A stretch of 64,000 nucleotides of DNA from Cesiribacteraceae bacterium YIM B00369 (GTDB lineage: Bacteria > Bacteroidota > Bacteroidia > Cytophagales > Cyclobacteriaceae). The DNA lies in assembly GCA_017948555.1 (NCBI GenBank), contig JAFMYY010000027.1, positions 1,701-65,700 on the forward strand. The letters are read 5' to 3'. A program made the position numbers and the translations under genes. This document shows, one piece after another, positions 35,185-43,646 of this stretch; position 1 is the first letter of the stretch, and every line of letters starts with the position of its first letter. A model generated the notes under the pieces. That model was not told the origin of the DNA. It worked only from the letters and a program-made list of their open reading frames with translations, and ran no database searches.

Positions 35185-36408
35185 TTATTTAAAAGCCGGA
35201 ATTCCTGTAATTTCATTCCCCAGAATGAGGAGGTGGATATCATGAGTACCCTCATAGGTAACTACGCTTTCCAGGTTCATCATGTGCCGCATAACGGGGT
35301 AATCGCCTGTTATGCCCATTGCGCCGTGGATCTGCCGTGCTTCACGGGCAACATCCAGCGCCATGGCTACATTATTCCTTTTGGCAAGAGATATTTGTTG
35401 CGTGGTGGCTTTTCCTTCATCCATTAGTTTTCCCAGCCTCCAGCATATAAGTTGTGCTTTGGTTATTTCCGTTAGCATTTCAGCCAGCTTTTTCTGTACC
35501 AGCTGAAAGGATGCGATTGGTTTATCAAACTGAATTCGCTCAAGCGAATACCGCCTGGCGGAGTCGTAGCAGTCCATGGCTGCTCCCAGTGCGCCCCAGC
35601 TGATTCCGTAGCGGGCAGAGTCCAGACACATTAGGGGAGCGCCCAGGCCGCTTTTGCCCGGCAGCAGGTTCTCTTTTGGCACCTTTACATTATCGAATAC
35701 CAGTTCGCCGGTGGTGCTTGCGCGCAGGCTCCATTTGTTATGGGTTTCAGGAGTGCTGAAGCCTTCCATACCTCTTTCCACAATCAGGCCATGTATTCTT
35801 CCTTCCTCATTTTTGGCCCAGACTACGGCAAGGTCGGCTTTGGGTGCGTTACTTATCCACATTTTACTTCCGTTCAGCAGGTAATGGTCTCCCATGTCTT
35901 TAAAATGGGTGAGCATGCCACCCGGGTTGGAGCCGTGGTCAGGTTCTGTAAGTCCAAAACAGCCCAGCCATTCCCCGGCAGCCAGTTTAGGGAGGTACTT
36001 CCTCCGTTGTTCCTCTGATCCGAATTTAAAGATCGGGTACATGACAAGAGATCCCTGCACCGATGCGGTGGACCGCATGCCTGAATCGCCTCTTTCTATT
36101 TCCTGCATAATCAGGCCATAGGAAATATAATCCAGGCCTCCGCCTCCATACTCAGCAGGTATTGTTGGTCCAAAAGCGCCTGTTTCACCAAATTTCTTCA
36201 CAATTTCGTATGGAAAACGGGCTTTCTGGCTCCACTCCTCAATATAAGGCGTTATCTCTTTTTTAACAAAATCGCGAACAGAGCTCCGTACGAGCTTTTG
36301 CTCACCGGTCAGCAAATCATCTATATTATAAAAGTCAGGCGACACAAAAGGGTCTGAGAATTTGCTTTTACCTGAGTTTTGCTTGTCTTCCGTGGAGTTA
36401 GCTGCCAT
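35185..36408 (-). CDS. gcdH: Acyl-CoA dehydrogenase, glutaryl-CoA dehydrogenase type
   Basis: 407 residues of the acyl-CoA dehydrogenase fold. The sequence follows human glutaryl-CoA dehydrogenase closely (RSTASVQGSLVMYPIF, CFGLTEPDHGSNPGGM, LRASTTGELVFDNV, YEGTHDIHLLILGNEITGI), with catalytic base E386 in TYEGTHD. GcdH oxidises and decarboxylates glutaryl-CoA to crotonyl-CoA with FAD, in lysine and tryptophan breakdown. It is divergent from tryptophan 2,3-dioxygenase across 64 bases, which supports a role in tryptophan or lysine catabolism. Substrate is inferred from family resemblance. Confidence 0.9.
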   Translation of the reverse strand: MAANSTEDKQNSGKSKFSDPFVSPDFYNIDDLLTGEQKLVRSSVRDFVKKEITPYIEEWSQKARFPYEIVKKFGETGAFGPTIPAEYGGGGLDYISYGLIMQEIERGDSGMRSTASVQGSLVMYPIFKFGSEEQRRKYLPKLAAGEWLGCFGLTEPDHGSNPGGMLTHFKDMGDHYLLNGSKMWISNAPKADLAVVWAKNEEGRIHGLIVERGMEGFSTPETHNKWSLRASTTGELVFDNVKVPKENLLPGKSGLGAPLMCLDSARYGISWGALGAAMDCYDSARRYSLERIQFDKPIASFQLVQKKLAEMLTEITKAQLICWRLGKLMDEGKATTQQISLAKRNNVAMALDVAREARQIHGAMGITGDYPVMRHMMNLESVVTYEGTHDIHLLILGNEITGIPAFK

Positions 36409-36472
36409 ATCTTCTTTTTTTAAAATTTAATTACCACCTTTACAACATCGAAAAAAAATGTGAAGTTGCAAG

Positions 36473-37438
36473 ATGGACTCATCAAACTTAGATCCTAATA
36501 TAGTAGAAAAAATCAAGAAACTGGAAGAGAAGTTTAAGGCTTCCGGTCAGGATATTTCATCCTATCTGGATGGTCTCCTGCAGTCTGATTATCTCAAATA
36601 TTGGGAATATATAAATCTCGATACGCTCCTGAATCTGCAACAGCCCAAAACCAGATATCCGGATGAAATGGTATTTATTATGTACCACCAGATAACTGAG
36701 CTTTATTTTAAGATGGTTCTCTGGGAGCTGGAACAGCTTACCAGCATGAAAGAGGTGGATCCTAAAGTATTTCTGATGAAAATTAAGCGGGTAAACCGCT
36801 ACTTCGAAAACCTGATTCATTCTTTTGATATTATGATAGACGGAATGGAAAGGGAGCAATTTCTTAAATTCCGGATGGCCCTGCTGCCCGCCAGTGGTTT
36901 TCAGTCTGCCCAATACAGGCTTATTGAGCTTAACGCTACTGACCTTAAAAACCTTTTGCCACAGGAAGACCGGGATAATCTGCCGGAAACTTATACCGAT
37001 GAAGAGCTGATCCAAAGTATATACTGGCAGAAGGGGGCTACTGAACTGGAAACAGGAAAGAAAACGTTAACGCTGGTTCAGTTCGAAGAAAAATACCGCG
37101 ATCTGTTCCTGAAGGTTATACGGGAAAAGCAAAACTCAAACATTAATAAAATATACCTGCAGCACCTGCAGGAGGTGCCTGAGGCAGAGGCAATCCGCGA
37201 GGCCCTTCGTGAATTCGATTCCCTGGCGAATGTGTTCTGGCCACTATCTCATTTTAAAACAGCTGTGCGTTATTTGCAGGGCGATACAGGCATGATTGCT
37301 GCAAGCGGCGGCACTAACTGGAAAAAATACCTGCCTCCACGGTTTCAGTGCGTTATCTTTTTCCCGCAGTTATGGTCCGGGGAAGAGAAAAAAGAATGGG
37401 GAAAAGCCTGGGTAATGAAGGAGATCAGCAATAGTTGA
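36473..37438 (+). CDS. kynA: Tryptophan 2,3-dioxygenase
   Basis: 321 residues. Family features are visible: MVFIMYHQITELYFKMVLWEL (substrate-site His/Tyr region), RMALLPASGFQSAQYRLIEL, and the heme-binding region with H260 in WPLSHFKTAVRYLQ. The C-terminal end (SGGTNWKKYLPPRFQCVIFFPQLW) departs from the GTGGSSG loop of proteobacterial enzymes, as in Bacteroidota forms. It is a heme enzyme that opens the indole ring of L-tryptophan to N-formylkynurenine. It shares a 64-base divergent promoter region with gcdH, which would act late in the same pathway. Confidence 0.92.
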   Translation: MDSSNLDPNIVEKIKKLEEKFKASGQDISSYLDGLLQSDYLKYWEYINLDTLLNLQQPKTRYPDEMVFIMYHQITELYFKMVLWELEQLTSMKEVDPKVFLMKIKRVNRYFENLIHSFDIMIDGMEREQFLKFRMALLPASGFQSAQYRLIELNATDLKNLLPQEDRDNLPETYTDEELIQSIYWQKGATELETGKKTLTLVQFEEKYRDLFLKVIREKQNSNINKIYLQHLQEVPEAEAIREALREFDSLANVFWPLSHFKTAVRYLQGDTGMIAASGGTNWKKYLPPRFQCVIFFPQLWSGEEKKEWGKAWVMKEISNS

Positions 37439-37540
37439 TTGCGCCCCTGCTAATCTGTTTTAAAAAGCGGGCAAACTGCTTTTGTATCTTTTTACGTACA
37501 GAAAATAGTGTTATTTTAGCGGGGTTTATAAACATCTGAT

Positions 37541-39388
37541 TTGCGTACACTTACCCTCATATCTCTTCTTTTTTTGCTGCTTTTCCCCCTTGCGGGGAGG
37601 GGGCAGTCGAAAAAAGTTATTGTCTATTACGACAATGCCCAAAAGATGGTAAAAGAAGTGTATTTCGTGGAAGACACCATAAGTATGCAGCTGGATGGGC
37701 CATATAAGGCCTTTTATGCCAGCGGGCAGCTAAAGGAAAAAGGAAGTTATAAAGGGAATGTAGCTTCCGGCTACTGGGAATATTTTTATGAGAGCGGAAA
37801 CCCCAAGATGCGGGGGGAACTAAAGGAAGGATCTAACTTCGGGCACTGGCAATATTTTTATGAAAATGGAAACCTGAGTATGGAGGGAGCCATTTTTGAT
37901 GGCCAGCGGCAGGATGACTGGACCCACTACTATGAAAACGGGAGCATTAAGAGAAGAGGTAAATACCTTAATAACCGCATGGTGGGTATATGGAATTATT
38001 TTTATGAGAACCAGCAGGGAGGTTATGGAGCTCTGAAGGCACAGGCTTTTTATGAAGATGGCGTGGGAACTTATAAAGAGTTTTACCCCAACGGCGATCT
38101 TAAAGCGGAAGGCCTTTATGTGGATGGTAAAAGCCAGGGAGAGTGGACCTTTTACCACCCGAATGGACAAACAGAAGCAAAAGGGGAATACAAAGATGGC
38201 CTCCGCCGGGGAGAATGGACTTTTTACCACCCGAATGGAAATAAAGCTGCAGAAGGGTATTACAGGGACGGGGTCAGGCAAGGGGACTGGGAATTCTTTC
38301 ATGAGAACGGTAATTTAAGTTCTGTGGGGAAAATGCAGGAAGGCCAAAAAGATGGCTACTGGAGGTTATTTAACCGTTGGGGAGATTTTAAAGGAGAGGG
38401 AAATTTTGTTAAGGGCGAAGGGGAGTACAAGGAGTTTTACGAAAGTGGTAAAATAAAAACAGTGGGTGCCATAAAAAATGATAAAAGCCAGGGAGAGTGG
38501 CTTTATTATTATGAGAATGGCAGGCTGGAAGGAAGAGCCGTGTTTGAGAATGGCCGGGGATATTATAAAGGATATTACCCTGACGGTACCGTTAATATGG
38601 AAGGTGAAATTGCAGATGGGCAGAGGGTGGGAATCTGGAAGATGTATAAGGAAAACGGTGACCTTTCCGGCTTTTATAAAGTTTATTATGAAAATGAAAA
38701 GCCAGTTTACAAAATTATAAATAAGGACAATACTGAACAGCGGGAGAGCACAGATAAACCTGAATTCCGCTTTAAGGTGAAAAACTTCAGGAATTTTAAG
38801 CCACAGGTTAACGAATTCAGAGCCCTTATTGTCGCCACAAACCCGGTTGCACCATTTAATGGAAGTATTCCTGTTTCACTTGAGTATTATATACAGGAGC
38901 GGCTGGGATATGACCTTCAGCTGACATACATCCGCGATCCTTTTTTTACAGGACAAAAGAATCTGGATGCAGGCAAAGAGTTTGCTCACGGATTTTCCTT
39001 AGCCTTAAAACAAAAATTTTACCAGCCGGAAGATAAGCTGGGCATGTTTTACTATGGGCATGAATTACGGGCAAGCCCTATAGAGCATTACCATAATACC
39101 GGCAATTCCACAATAGGGGAAAATGGTTTTATCAGTTTGCAGGAATTAAAACTGGAGTATAGTGTTATTTTCGGGAACCGCCTTACCAGAGATGCGGGGA
39201 AAAGTGGATTTACCCTGGATGTTTTTCTTGGAATGGGAGCAGGCTACCGGTTTGTGCACAGAAATTACAGGCAGCAGGATCTTCCTTATTCAGCTTTTGC
39301 TAATTATAATACCAGTGGAATAAGTGTTCCTATCCGTTTTGGCTTCAATATGGGTTATGCGCTCAATCGGCTAAAACGGAACAGGTAG
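37541..39388 (+). CDS. YwqK/MORN-repeat protein with a C-terminal beta-barrel-like domain
   Basis: 615 residues from a TTG start that gives a good signal peptide (about 1-22, ending GRGQ); no ATG before the signal would do so. Residues about 25-400 hold roughly fifteen 23-24-residue repeats of the type GEWTFYHPNGQTEAKGEYKDG, the YwqK/MORN pattern. The last 200 residues (from about 415) show alternating strands such as RLGYDLQLTYIRDPFF and GFTLDVFLGMGAGYRF, suggesting an outer-membrane barrel. The YwqK family is sometimes labelled antitoxin, but no toxin is here and export argues against that. A surface-tethered repeat solenoid is my inference. Confidence 0.82.
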   Translation: MRTLTLISLLFLLLFPLAGRGQSKKVIVYYDNAQKMVKEVYFVEDTISMQLDGPYKAFYASGQLKEKGSYKGNVASGYWEYFYESGNPKMRGELKEGSNFGHWQYFYENGNLSMEGAIFDGQRQDDWTHYYENGSIKRRGKYLNNRMVGIWNYFYENQQGGYGALKAQAFYEDGVGTYKEFYPNGDLKAEGLYVDGKSQGEWTFYHPNGQTEAKGEYKDGLRRGEWTFYHPNGNKAAEGYYRDGVRQGDWEFFHENGNLSSVGKMQEGQKDGYWRLFNRWGDFKGEGNFVKGEGEYKEFYESGKIKTVGAIKNDKSQGEWLYYYENGRLEGRAVFENGRGYYKGYYPDGTVNMEGEIADGQRVGIWKMYKENGDLSGFYKVYYENEKPVYKIINKDNTEQRESTDKPEFRFKVKNFRNFKPQVNEFRALIVATNPVAPFNGSIPVSLEYYIQERLGYDLQLTYIRDPFFTGQKNLDAGKEFAHGFSLALKQKFYQPEDKLGMFYYGHELRASPIEHYHNTGNSTIGENGFISLQELKLEYSVIFGNRLTRDAGKSGFTLDVFLGMGAGYRFVHRNYRQQDLPYSAFANYNTSGISVPIRFGFNMGYALNRLKRNR

Positions 39389-39479
39389 CAGGAGTGATCC
39401 TTGTTAAACTTATTGCCCTTAAATTAATGTTATATCCGCAGTCAGGTTCATTTAAGGATAACCACCTTACAAGCTAATT

Positions 39480-41072
39480 ATGCGAAAAGTTATAGATTTA
39501 AACCTGAAGCCTGAAGAGGCTTTTGATGAAAATGTTTTTAACCGGCTTGCCCGTCAGGCATCCGGCATTTCCGCCGGTGAAGAGCAGGTGGTTGTTAGAC
39601 CCCTCCGCCGGTCTGTTGATGCCCGCAGCCGGCAGGTAAAGGTAAACGTTCAGGCAGAAATATGGATAAATGAAGAGCCGCCGGCAGCCATCAGCTATTC
39701 CCCTGATCTTCCGGATGTATCATCGGCGCCTGAAGTGCTGGTGGTGGGAGCGGGGCCTGCAGGGCTTTTTGCAGCTTTGCGTCTGGTGGAGCTGGGGCTT
39801 AAACCTGTGGTCTTTGAAAGGGGTAAAGATGTGAAAACCCGCCGCCGCGACCTGGCAGCCATTAATAAAGATCATATTGTTAACCCGGAGTCAAATTACT
39901 GTTTTGGTGAGGGGGGAGCAGGCACTTATTCCGATGGTAAATTATATACCCGTTCAAAAAAGCGGGGTGATGTAAGGAGAATTCTGGAGATTCTTGTAGC
40001 GCATGGGGCCACAGATCAGATTCTGGTTGATGCACACCCGCATATAGGTACCAATAAGCTGCCTAAAATTGTACAGAACCTTCGCGAAAGTATAATAAGG
40101 TCGGGAGGCGAAGTTCATTTCGATACAAAGGTTACTGACCTTATTATAGAAGGTGATGAGCTGAAGGGTATTATTACCGGAGATGGCAGCCGCTTTACCG
40201 GTGCCGGTGTTATATTGGCCACAGGGCACTCGGCGCGCGATATTTTTGAACTGCTGCACAGTAAAGAGGTGCTGATAGAAAGCAAACCTTATGCCCTGGG
40301 GGTAAGGGTGGAGCATGGTCAGCAGCTGATTGACCGTATCCAGTATCATTGCGAGGACAGGGGTGCCTGGCTTCCGGCATCATCCTATTCCCTGGTGAGC
40401 CAGGTGCAGTATGAAGGAAGAAAAAGAGGCGTTTTTTCTTTTTGTATGTGCCCCGGCGGTTTTATTGTTCCTGCAGCTACAGCCCCCGGCGAAGTGGTGG
40501 TAAACGGAATGAGCCCAAGCAGAAGGAATTCTAAATTCGCGAATTCAGGTATAGTGGTGGCTGTGGAGCACGATGAGCTGGGCAAATATCTGCAGCACGG
40601 TGCTCTGGCCGGCCTGCGGTTCCAGCAGGCAGTGGAGCAGCAGGCATGCAAAATGGCCGGAGGCTCCCAGGTGGCCCCCGCGCAGCGCCTTGTGGATTTT
40701 GTGGAAAGAAAGGTGAGCAGCAGTTTGCCTGCTACCAGTTACCAGCCCGGACTGGCGCCTGTGGATATGTATGAAGTGCTTCCGCCTAATATTGCGCTGC
40801 GCCTGCAGCATGCTTTCAGGGACTTTGGCCGTAAAATGAAAGGCTACCTCACAAATGAGGCGCAGATTGTAGGGGTGGAAAGCAGGACCTCATCGCCGGT
40901 TAAAATTCCCCGCGACAGGGAAACTCTGGAACATCCGGAGCTAAAGCGCCTTTTCCCCTGCGGGGAAGGTGCAGGCTATGCCGGGGGTATTGTATCTGCC
41001 GCTATGGACGGGGAGCGCTGTGCAGAGGGGCTTGCCGCCATATATGCAGCTAAGCAAAGCGGAACAAAATGA
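39480..41072 (+). CDS. FAD-dependent dehydrogenase (uncharacterised family)
   Basis: 530 residues. An N-terminal domain of about 85 residues, rich in arginine, precedes a dinucleotide-binding fold with VVGAGPAGLFAALRL (about 88-102) and the FAD motif GEGGAGTYSDGKL. The C-terminal part has CGEGAGYAGGIVSAAMDGERC. This is the conserved, widespread FAD-dependent dehydrogenase/oxidoreductase family present in many bacteria; the substrate is unknown to me. The CoA-binding protein gene follows 73 bases later on the same strand. Confidence 0.88.
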   Translation: MRKVIDLNLKPEEAFDENVFNRLARQASGISAGEEQVVVRPLRRSVDARSRQVKVNVQAEIWINEEPPAAISYSPDLPDVSSAPEVLVVGAGPAGLFAALRLVELGLKPVVFERGKDVKTRRRDLAAINKDHIVNPESNYCFGEGGAGTYSDGKLYTRSKKRGDVRRILEILVAHGATDQILVDAHPHIGTNKLPKIVQNLRESIIRSGGEVHFDTKVTDLIIEGDELKGIITGDGSRFTGAGVILATGHSARDIFELLHSKEVLIESKPYALGVRVEHGQQLIDRIQYHCEDRGAWLPASSYSLVSQVQYEGRKRGVFSFCMCPGGFIVPAATAPGEVVVNGMSPSRRNSKFANSGIVVAVEHDELGKYLQHGALAGLRFQQAVEQQACKMAGGSQVAPAQRLVDFVERKVSSSLPATSYQPGLAPVDMYEVLPPNIALRLQHAFRDFGRKMKGYLTNEAQIVGVESRTSSPVKIPRDRETLEHPELKRLFPCGEGAGYAGGIVSAAMDGERCAEGLAAIYAAKQSGTK

Positions 41073-41145
41073 GTTGGGATGGAGTATAATATTGAGTGTA
41101 TTGAGTATTAAGTATTTTGCATCATCAGATTTAAATTCCGGAACC

Positions 41146-41514
41146 ATGAATAAAAAAACAGTAGTAATAGGAGCAAGTAATAATCCCACGCGCTATGCCT
41201 ATATAGCCAGTAATATGCTTACCGACTATGGTCATGAAATAGTCCCGGTAGGTATAAAAAAAGGTGAAGTGGCAGGGAAGGATATCCTTGATATGCGGCA
41301 GCACCCAAAGGTAGATGCTGTGGATACAGTTACCCTTTACCTTGGGCCACAAAACCAGCCGGAGTGGTATGATTATATACTGGGCCTTAACCCTCAGCGG
41401 ATCATTTTTAATCCGGGAACCGAAAATACTGAGCTTGAGAAGAAAGCGAATGAAAAAGGAATAGAAACAGTATACGGATGTACCCTGGTGATGCTCAGGG
41501 CAGGAACTTATTAG
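41146..41514 (+). CDS. CoA-binding (YccU/CoA-ligase-like Rossmann) domain protein
   Basis: 122 residues from ATG 41146; a longer open frame upstream (from about 40969) overlaps the oxidoreductase end and is not used. The fold is the stand-alone CoA-binding domain with VVIGASNNPTRYAYIAS at the N terminus, HEIVPVGIKKGEVAG in the middle and LNPQRIIFNPGTENTELE near the end. Members bind CoA, but the function is largely unknown. It likely forms a unit with the FAD dehydrogenase upstream. Confidence 0.85.
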   Translation: MNKKTVVIGASNNPTRYAYIASNMLTDYGHEIVPVGIKKGEVAGKDILDMRQHPKVDAVDTVTLYLGPQNQPEWYDYILGLNPQRIIFNPGTENTELEKKANEKGIETVYGCTLVMLRAGTY

Positions 41515-42002
41515 ACCATTTTATCTCAGAACTGCAAACAGGGCCCGTTTTTTTAGCCGCAGGCATTCCTGGTGTTTCAATATAGGAATTACTTCAGCCT
41601 TTTATCTTTTTTACTTTAAACAACAAATAGGGTCTGTTTAAAGTGGAGAAGCTGAAAGGCTTTTTTTATGAAGTTTATTTATATAAGCCTTTTCTGAAGT
41701 ATTGTGGGAGAGCTTAAATAAGAAAACCTCTTCTAAATTAGAAGAGGCTTATGCTTAATAGATGTTAAACAGGTGTATGAATAAATATGTGTTATGTACT
41801 GATATATACCGGAACCTTGAAAAAGGTAACCACAGCGAATAAAAAAAAATAAATTTTTTTTTAAGCATCTGTAAAATGTTTTTCCTGACCGGCCTTTGGG
41901 CCATCAAAAACTGCTGATCTTAGTCTCCTTTCAGTAAGAAACGAAACCCCCTCCGGAGGAATCAGTTACTTAATAAAAGGAGTGAAAATTAAACTGATTT
42001 TT
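41515..42002. other. Intergenic region with hairpins, no gene
   Basis: 488 bases. CCTCTTCTA (41727-41735) pairs with TAGAAGAGG (41739-41747) around a 3-base loop. A pure A9/T9 palindrome occupies about 41840-41863. Neither is flanked by a T run that suits the neighbours. The promoter of the phosphatase gene should lie near 41900-42000. I see no gene or recognised RNA. Confidence 0.4.
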
Positions 42003-42605
42003 ATGGATATTAATATTGTAAAGAACTCTCCGGGAGAGGGAAAAATAAAAGTTTTATTTGTTTGCCTGGGCAATATATGCCGCAGTCCGCTTGCAGAAGC
42101 TATTTTTAATAAAAAGGTGCAGGAAAAGGGCCTTACTCAGTTCTTCGAAGCAGACTCTGCAGGTACCGGTGATTATCATATAGGATCAGGTCCGGATAAG
42201 CGTACCTTGCAGAATGCAGAAAAGAATGCAGTAAAAATAAGCCACAGTGCCCGCCAGATTGCAACCCCTGATTTGAGCAGATTTGATTATGTATTAGCCA
42301 TGGATGCTGAAAACATGGAAAAAATTAATGCACTTGCAGAAGCCGATGCTCAAATAGAAGGGAAGATTTTCCTGATGCGCGATTTTGAACCGGGGGCACA
42401 TCCGGGATTTACTGCCAGTGAAGAGCAGCCTTTTACCAATCGCAACAGCTTATCAGAGTCCTCAGATGACCCTCGGACTCCTGACAGGGATGTGCCGGAC
42501 CCATATTATGGAGGGGAGGATGGATTTCAGGAGGTTTTTAATATTCTGGACAGAACAGTGGAAAACTTTTTAAAGTATGTAGTACAGGAAAGAAAGCTGG
42601 CCTGA
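42003..42605 (+). CDS. Low-molecular-weight phosphotyrosine/ribulosamine-5-phosphatase family protein
   Basis: 200 residues from ATG 42003 (GTG 41982 would add seven). The signature loop CLGNICRS gives C21 and R27 (C-x5-R), and the acid-loop aspartate is in DPYYGGEDGF near residue 165. Unlike the usual 155-160-residue enzymes, there is an insertion of about 35 residues before DPYYGG (ASEEQPFTNRNSLSESSDDP). It ends two bases before a fructosamine-kinase-family gene. LMW-PTPs adjoining such kinases are proposed to act on protein-bound ribulosamine 5-phosphates or sugar phosphates rather than phosphotyrosine, and I favour that here. Confidence 0.85.
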   Translation: MDINIVKNSPGEGKIKVLFVCLGNICRSPLAEAIFNKKVQEKGLTQFFEADSAGTGDYHIGSGPDKRTLQNAEKNAVKISHSARQIATPDLSRFDYVLAMDAENMEKINALAEADAQIEGKIFLMRDFEPGAHPGFTASEEQPFTNRNSLSESSDDPRTPDRDVPDPYYGGEDGFQEVFNILDRTVENFLKYVVQERKLA

Positions 42606-42607
42606 GG

Positions 42608-43486
42608 ATGCAAAGCAATAACAACCACTTTTTTGAGCGGGCCTTATTTGAAAGTACAGGCAGGGAGCTGCAGGTAGAGGAGGTCTTTTTTAAGTCAGGA
42701 GGCTGTATTAATAATGCGGTCCGTCTGAATACATCTGCCGGCGACTTTTTTCTGAAGTGGAATGAAGGTATTGAGGACGATATGTTTGCTATGGAGGCCA
42801 ATGGATTACAGCTTTTAAGGGCAGGAGGTAACCTTCGTGTGCCGGAGGTTTTAGGTGTTGGCAAAATGGAAGAAAAATATTACCTCCTGCTGGAATATTT
42901 AGATAGCAGGCATCCTTCTGCCACTTATTGGCAGTCATTAGGGCAGGGGCTTGCGCAGCAGCATACCCTTACCAGCGAAAATTACGGACTGGAAGAAAAT
43001 AATTTTATAGGAAGGCTGCCACAGAATAACAGGCAAAACAAAAGCTGGGTTAATTTTTTCAGGGAGTCGCGCCTGGAGGTGCAGCTGGGGCTGGCTATTT
43101 ATAATGGGTTGGTTACTGATGATTTTGTGAAAAAATACAAGGCACTGTACCCGAAACTTCCTGAGCTTTTGCCGGAGGAACCGCCTTCTTTACTGCATGG
43201 CGACTTGTGGAGTGGAAATATAATGGCAGGGCCCGCAGGAGAACCCTGTCTGATAGACCCGGCGGTTTATTATGGGCACAGGGAAGCAGAAATAGCATTT
43301 ACAGAGTTGTTTGGTGGCTTTGATGCTCTTTTTTATGAAGCCTACCGGGAAGCAATGCCTGTGGAACCGGGGTATGGGGAACGGAAGGATATTTATAATA
43401 TTTATCCTTTAATGGTGCATGTAAACCTTTTTGGAACATCATACCTTAGTGGAGTGGAGCGCACATTGAAAAAGTTTGCAGGCTAA
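42608..43486 (+). CDS. Fructosamine/ribulosamine kinase family protein
   Basis: 292 residues, typical length of the FN3K/YniA family. The aminoglycoside-phosphotransferase-like motif LLHGDLWSGNIM carries the catalytic D199, followed by LIDPAVYYGHREAEIAF (metal-binding Asp). The N-terminal nucleotide lobe and the C-terminal YPLMVHVNLFG segment are intact. Bacterial members phosphorylate ribulosamines and erythrulosamines on glycated proteins, which makes them fall off (deglycation). It begins two bases after the LMW phosphatase stop, so the pair is translationally linked. Confidence 0.9.
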   Translation: MQSNNNHFFERALFESTGRELQVEEVFFKSGGCINNAVRLNTSAGDFFLKWNEGIEDDMFAMEANGLQLLRAGGNLRVPEVLGVGKMEEKYYLLLEYLDSRHPSATYWQSLGQGLAQQHTLTSENYGLEENNFIGRLPQNNRQNKSWVNFFRESRLEVQLGLAIYNGLVTDDFVKKYKALYPKLPELLPEEPPSLLHGDLWSGNIMAGPAGEPCLIDPAVYYGHREAEIAFTELFGGFDALFYEAYREAMPVEPGYGERKDIYNIYPLMVHVNLFGTSYLSGVERTLKKFAG

Positions 43487-43646
43487 GGGGGTGCTCTTTG
43501 TCGTGTTGCTACCGGGTACAAAGTTCTTCCTCCTGCCTGCCAAATCCGTTTAACAGAGTAAGCTGAGTTTTTGTATTAATAATCAGCTCCGTGTCCTGTT
43601 TCAAACGATTTCGGTCTGATATTTTTCTCATTTTTTAATAATAACT

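Noticed and set aside
37541-39388. Toxin-antitoxin reading of the YwqK-repeat protein
   Set aside because: The family name includes antitoxin, but this protein has a signal peptide and no toxin gene is adjacent.
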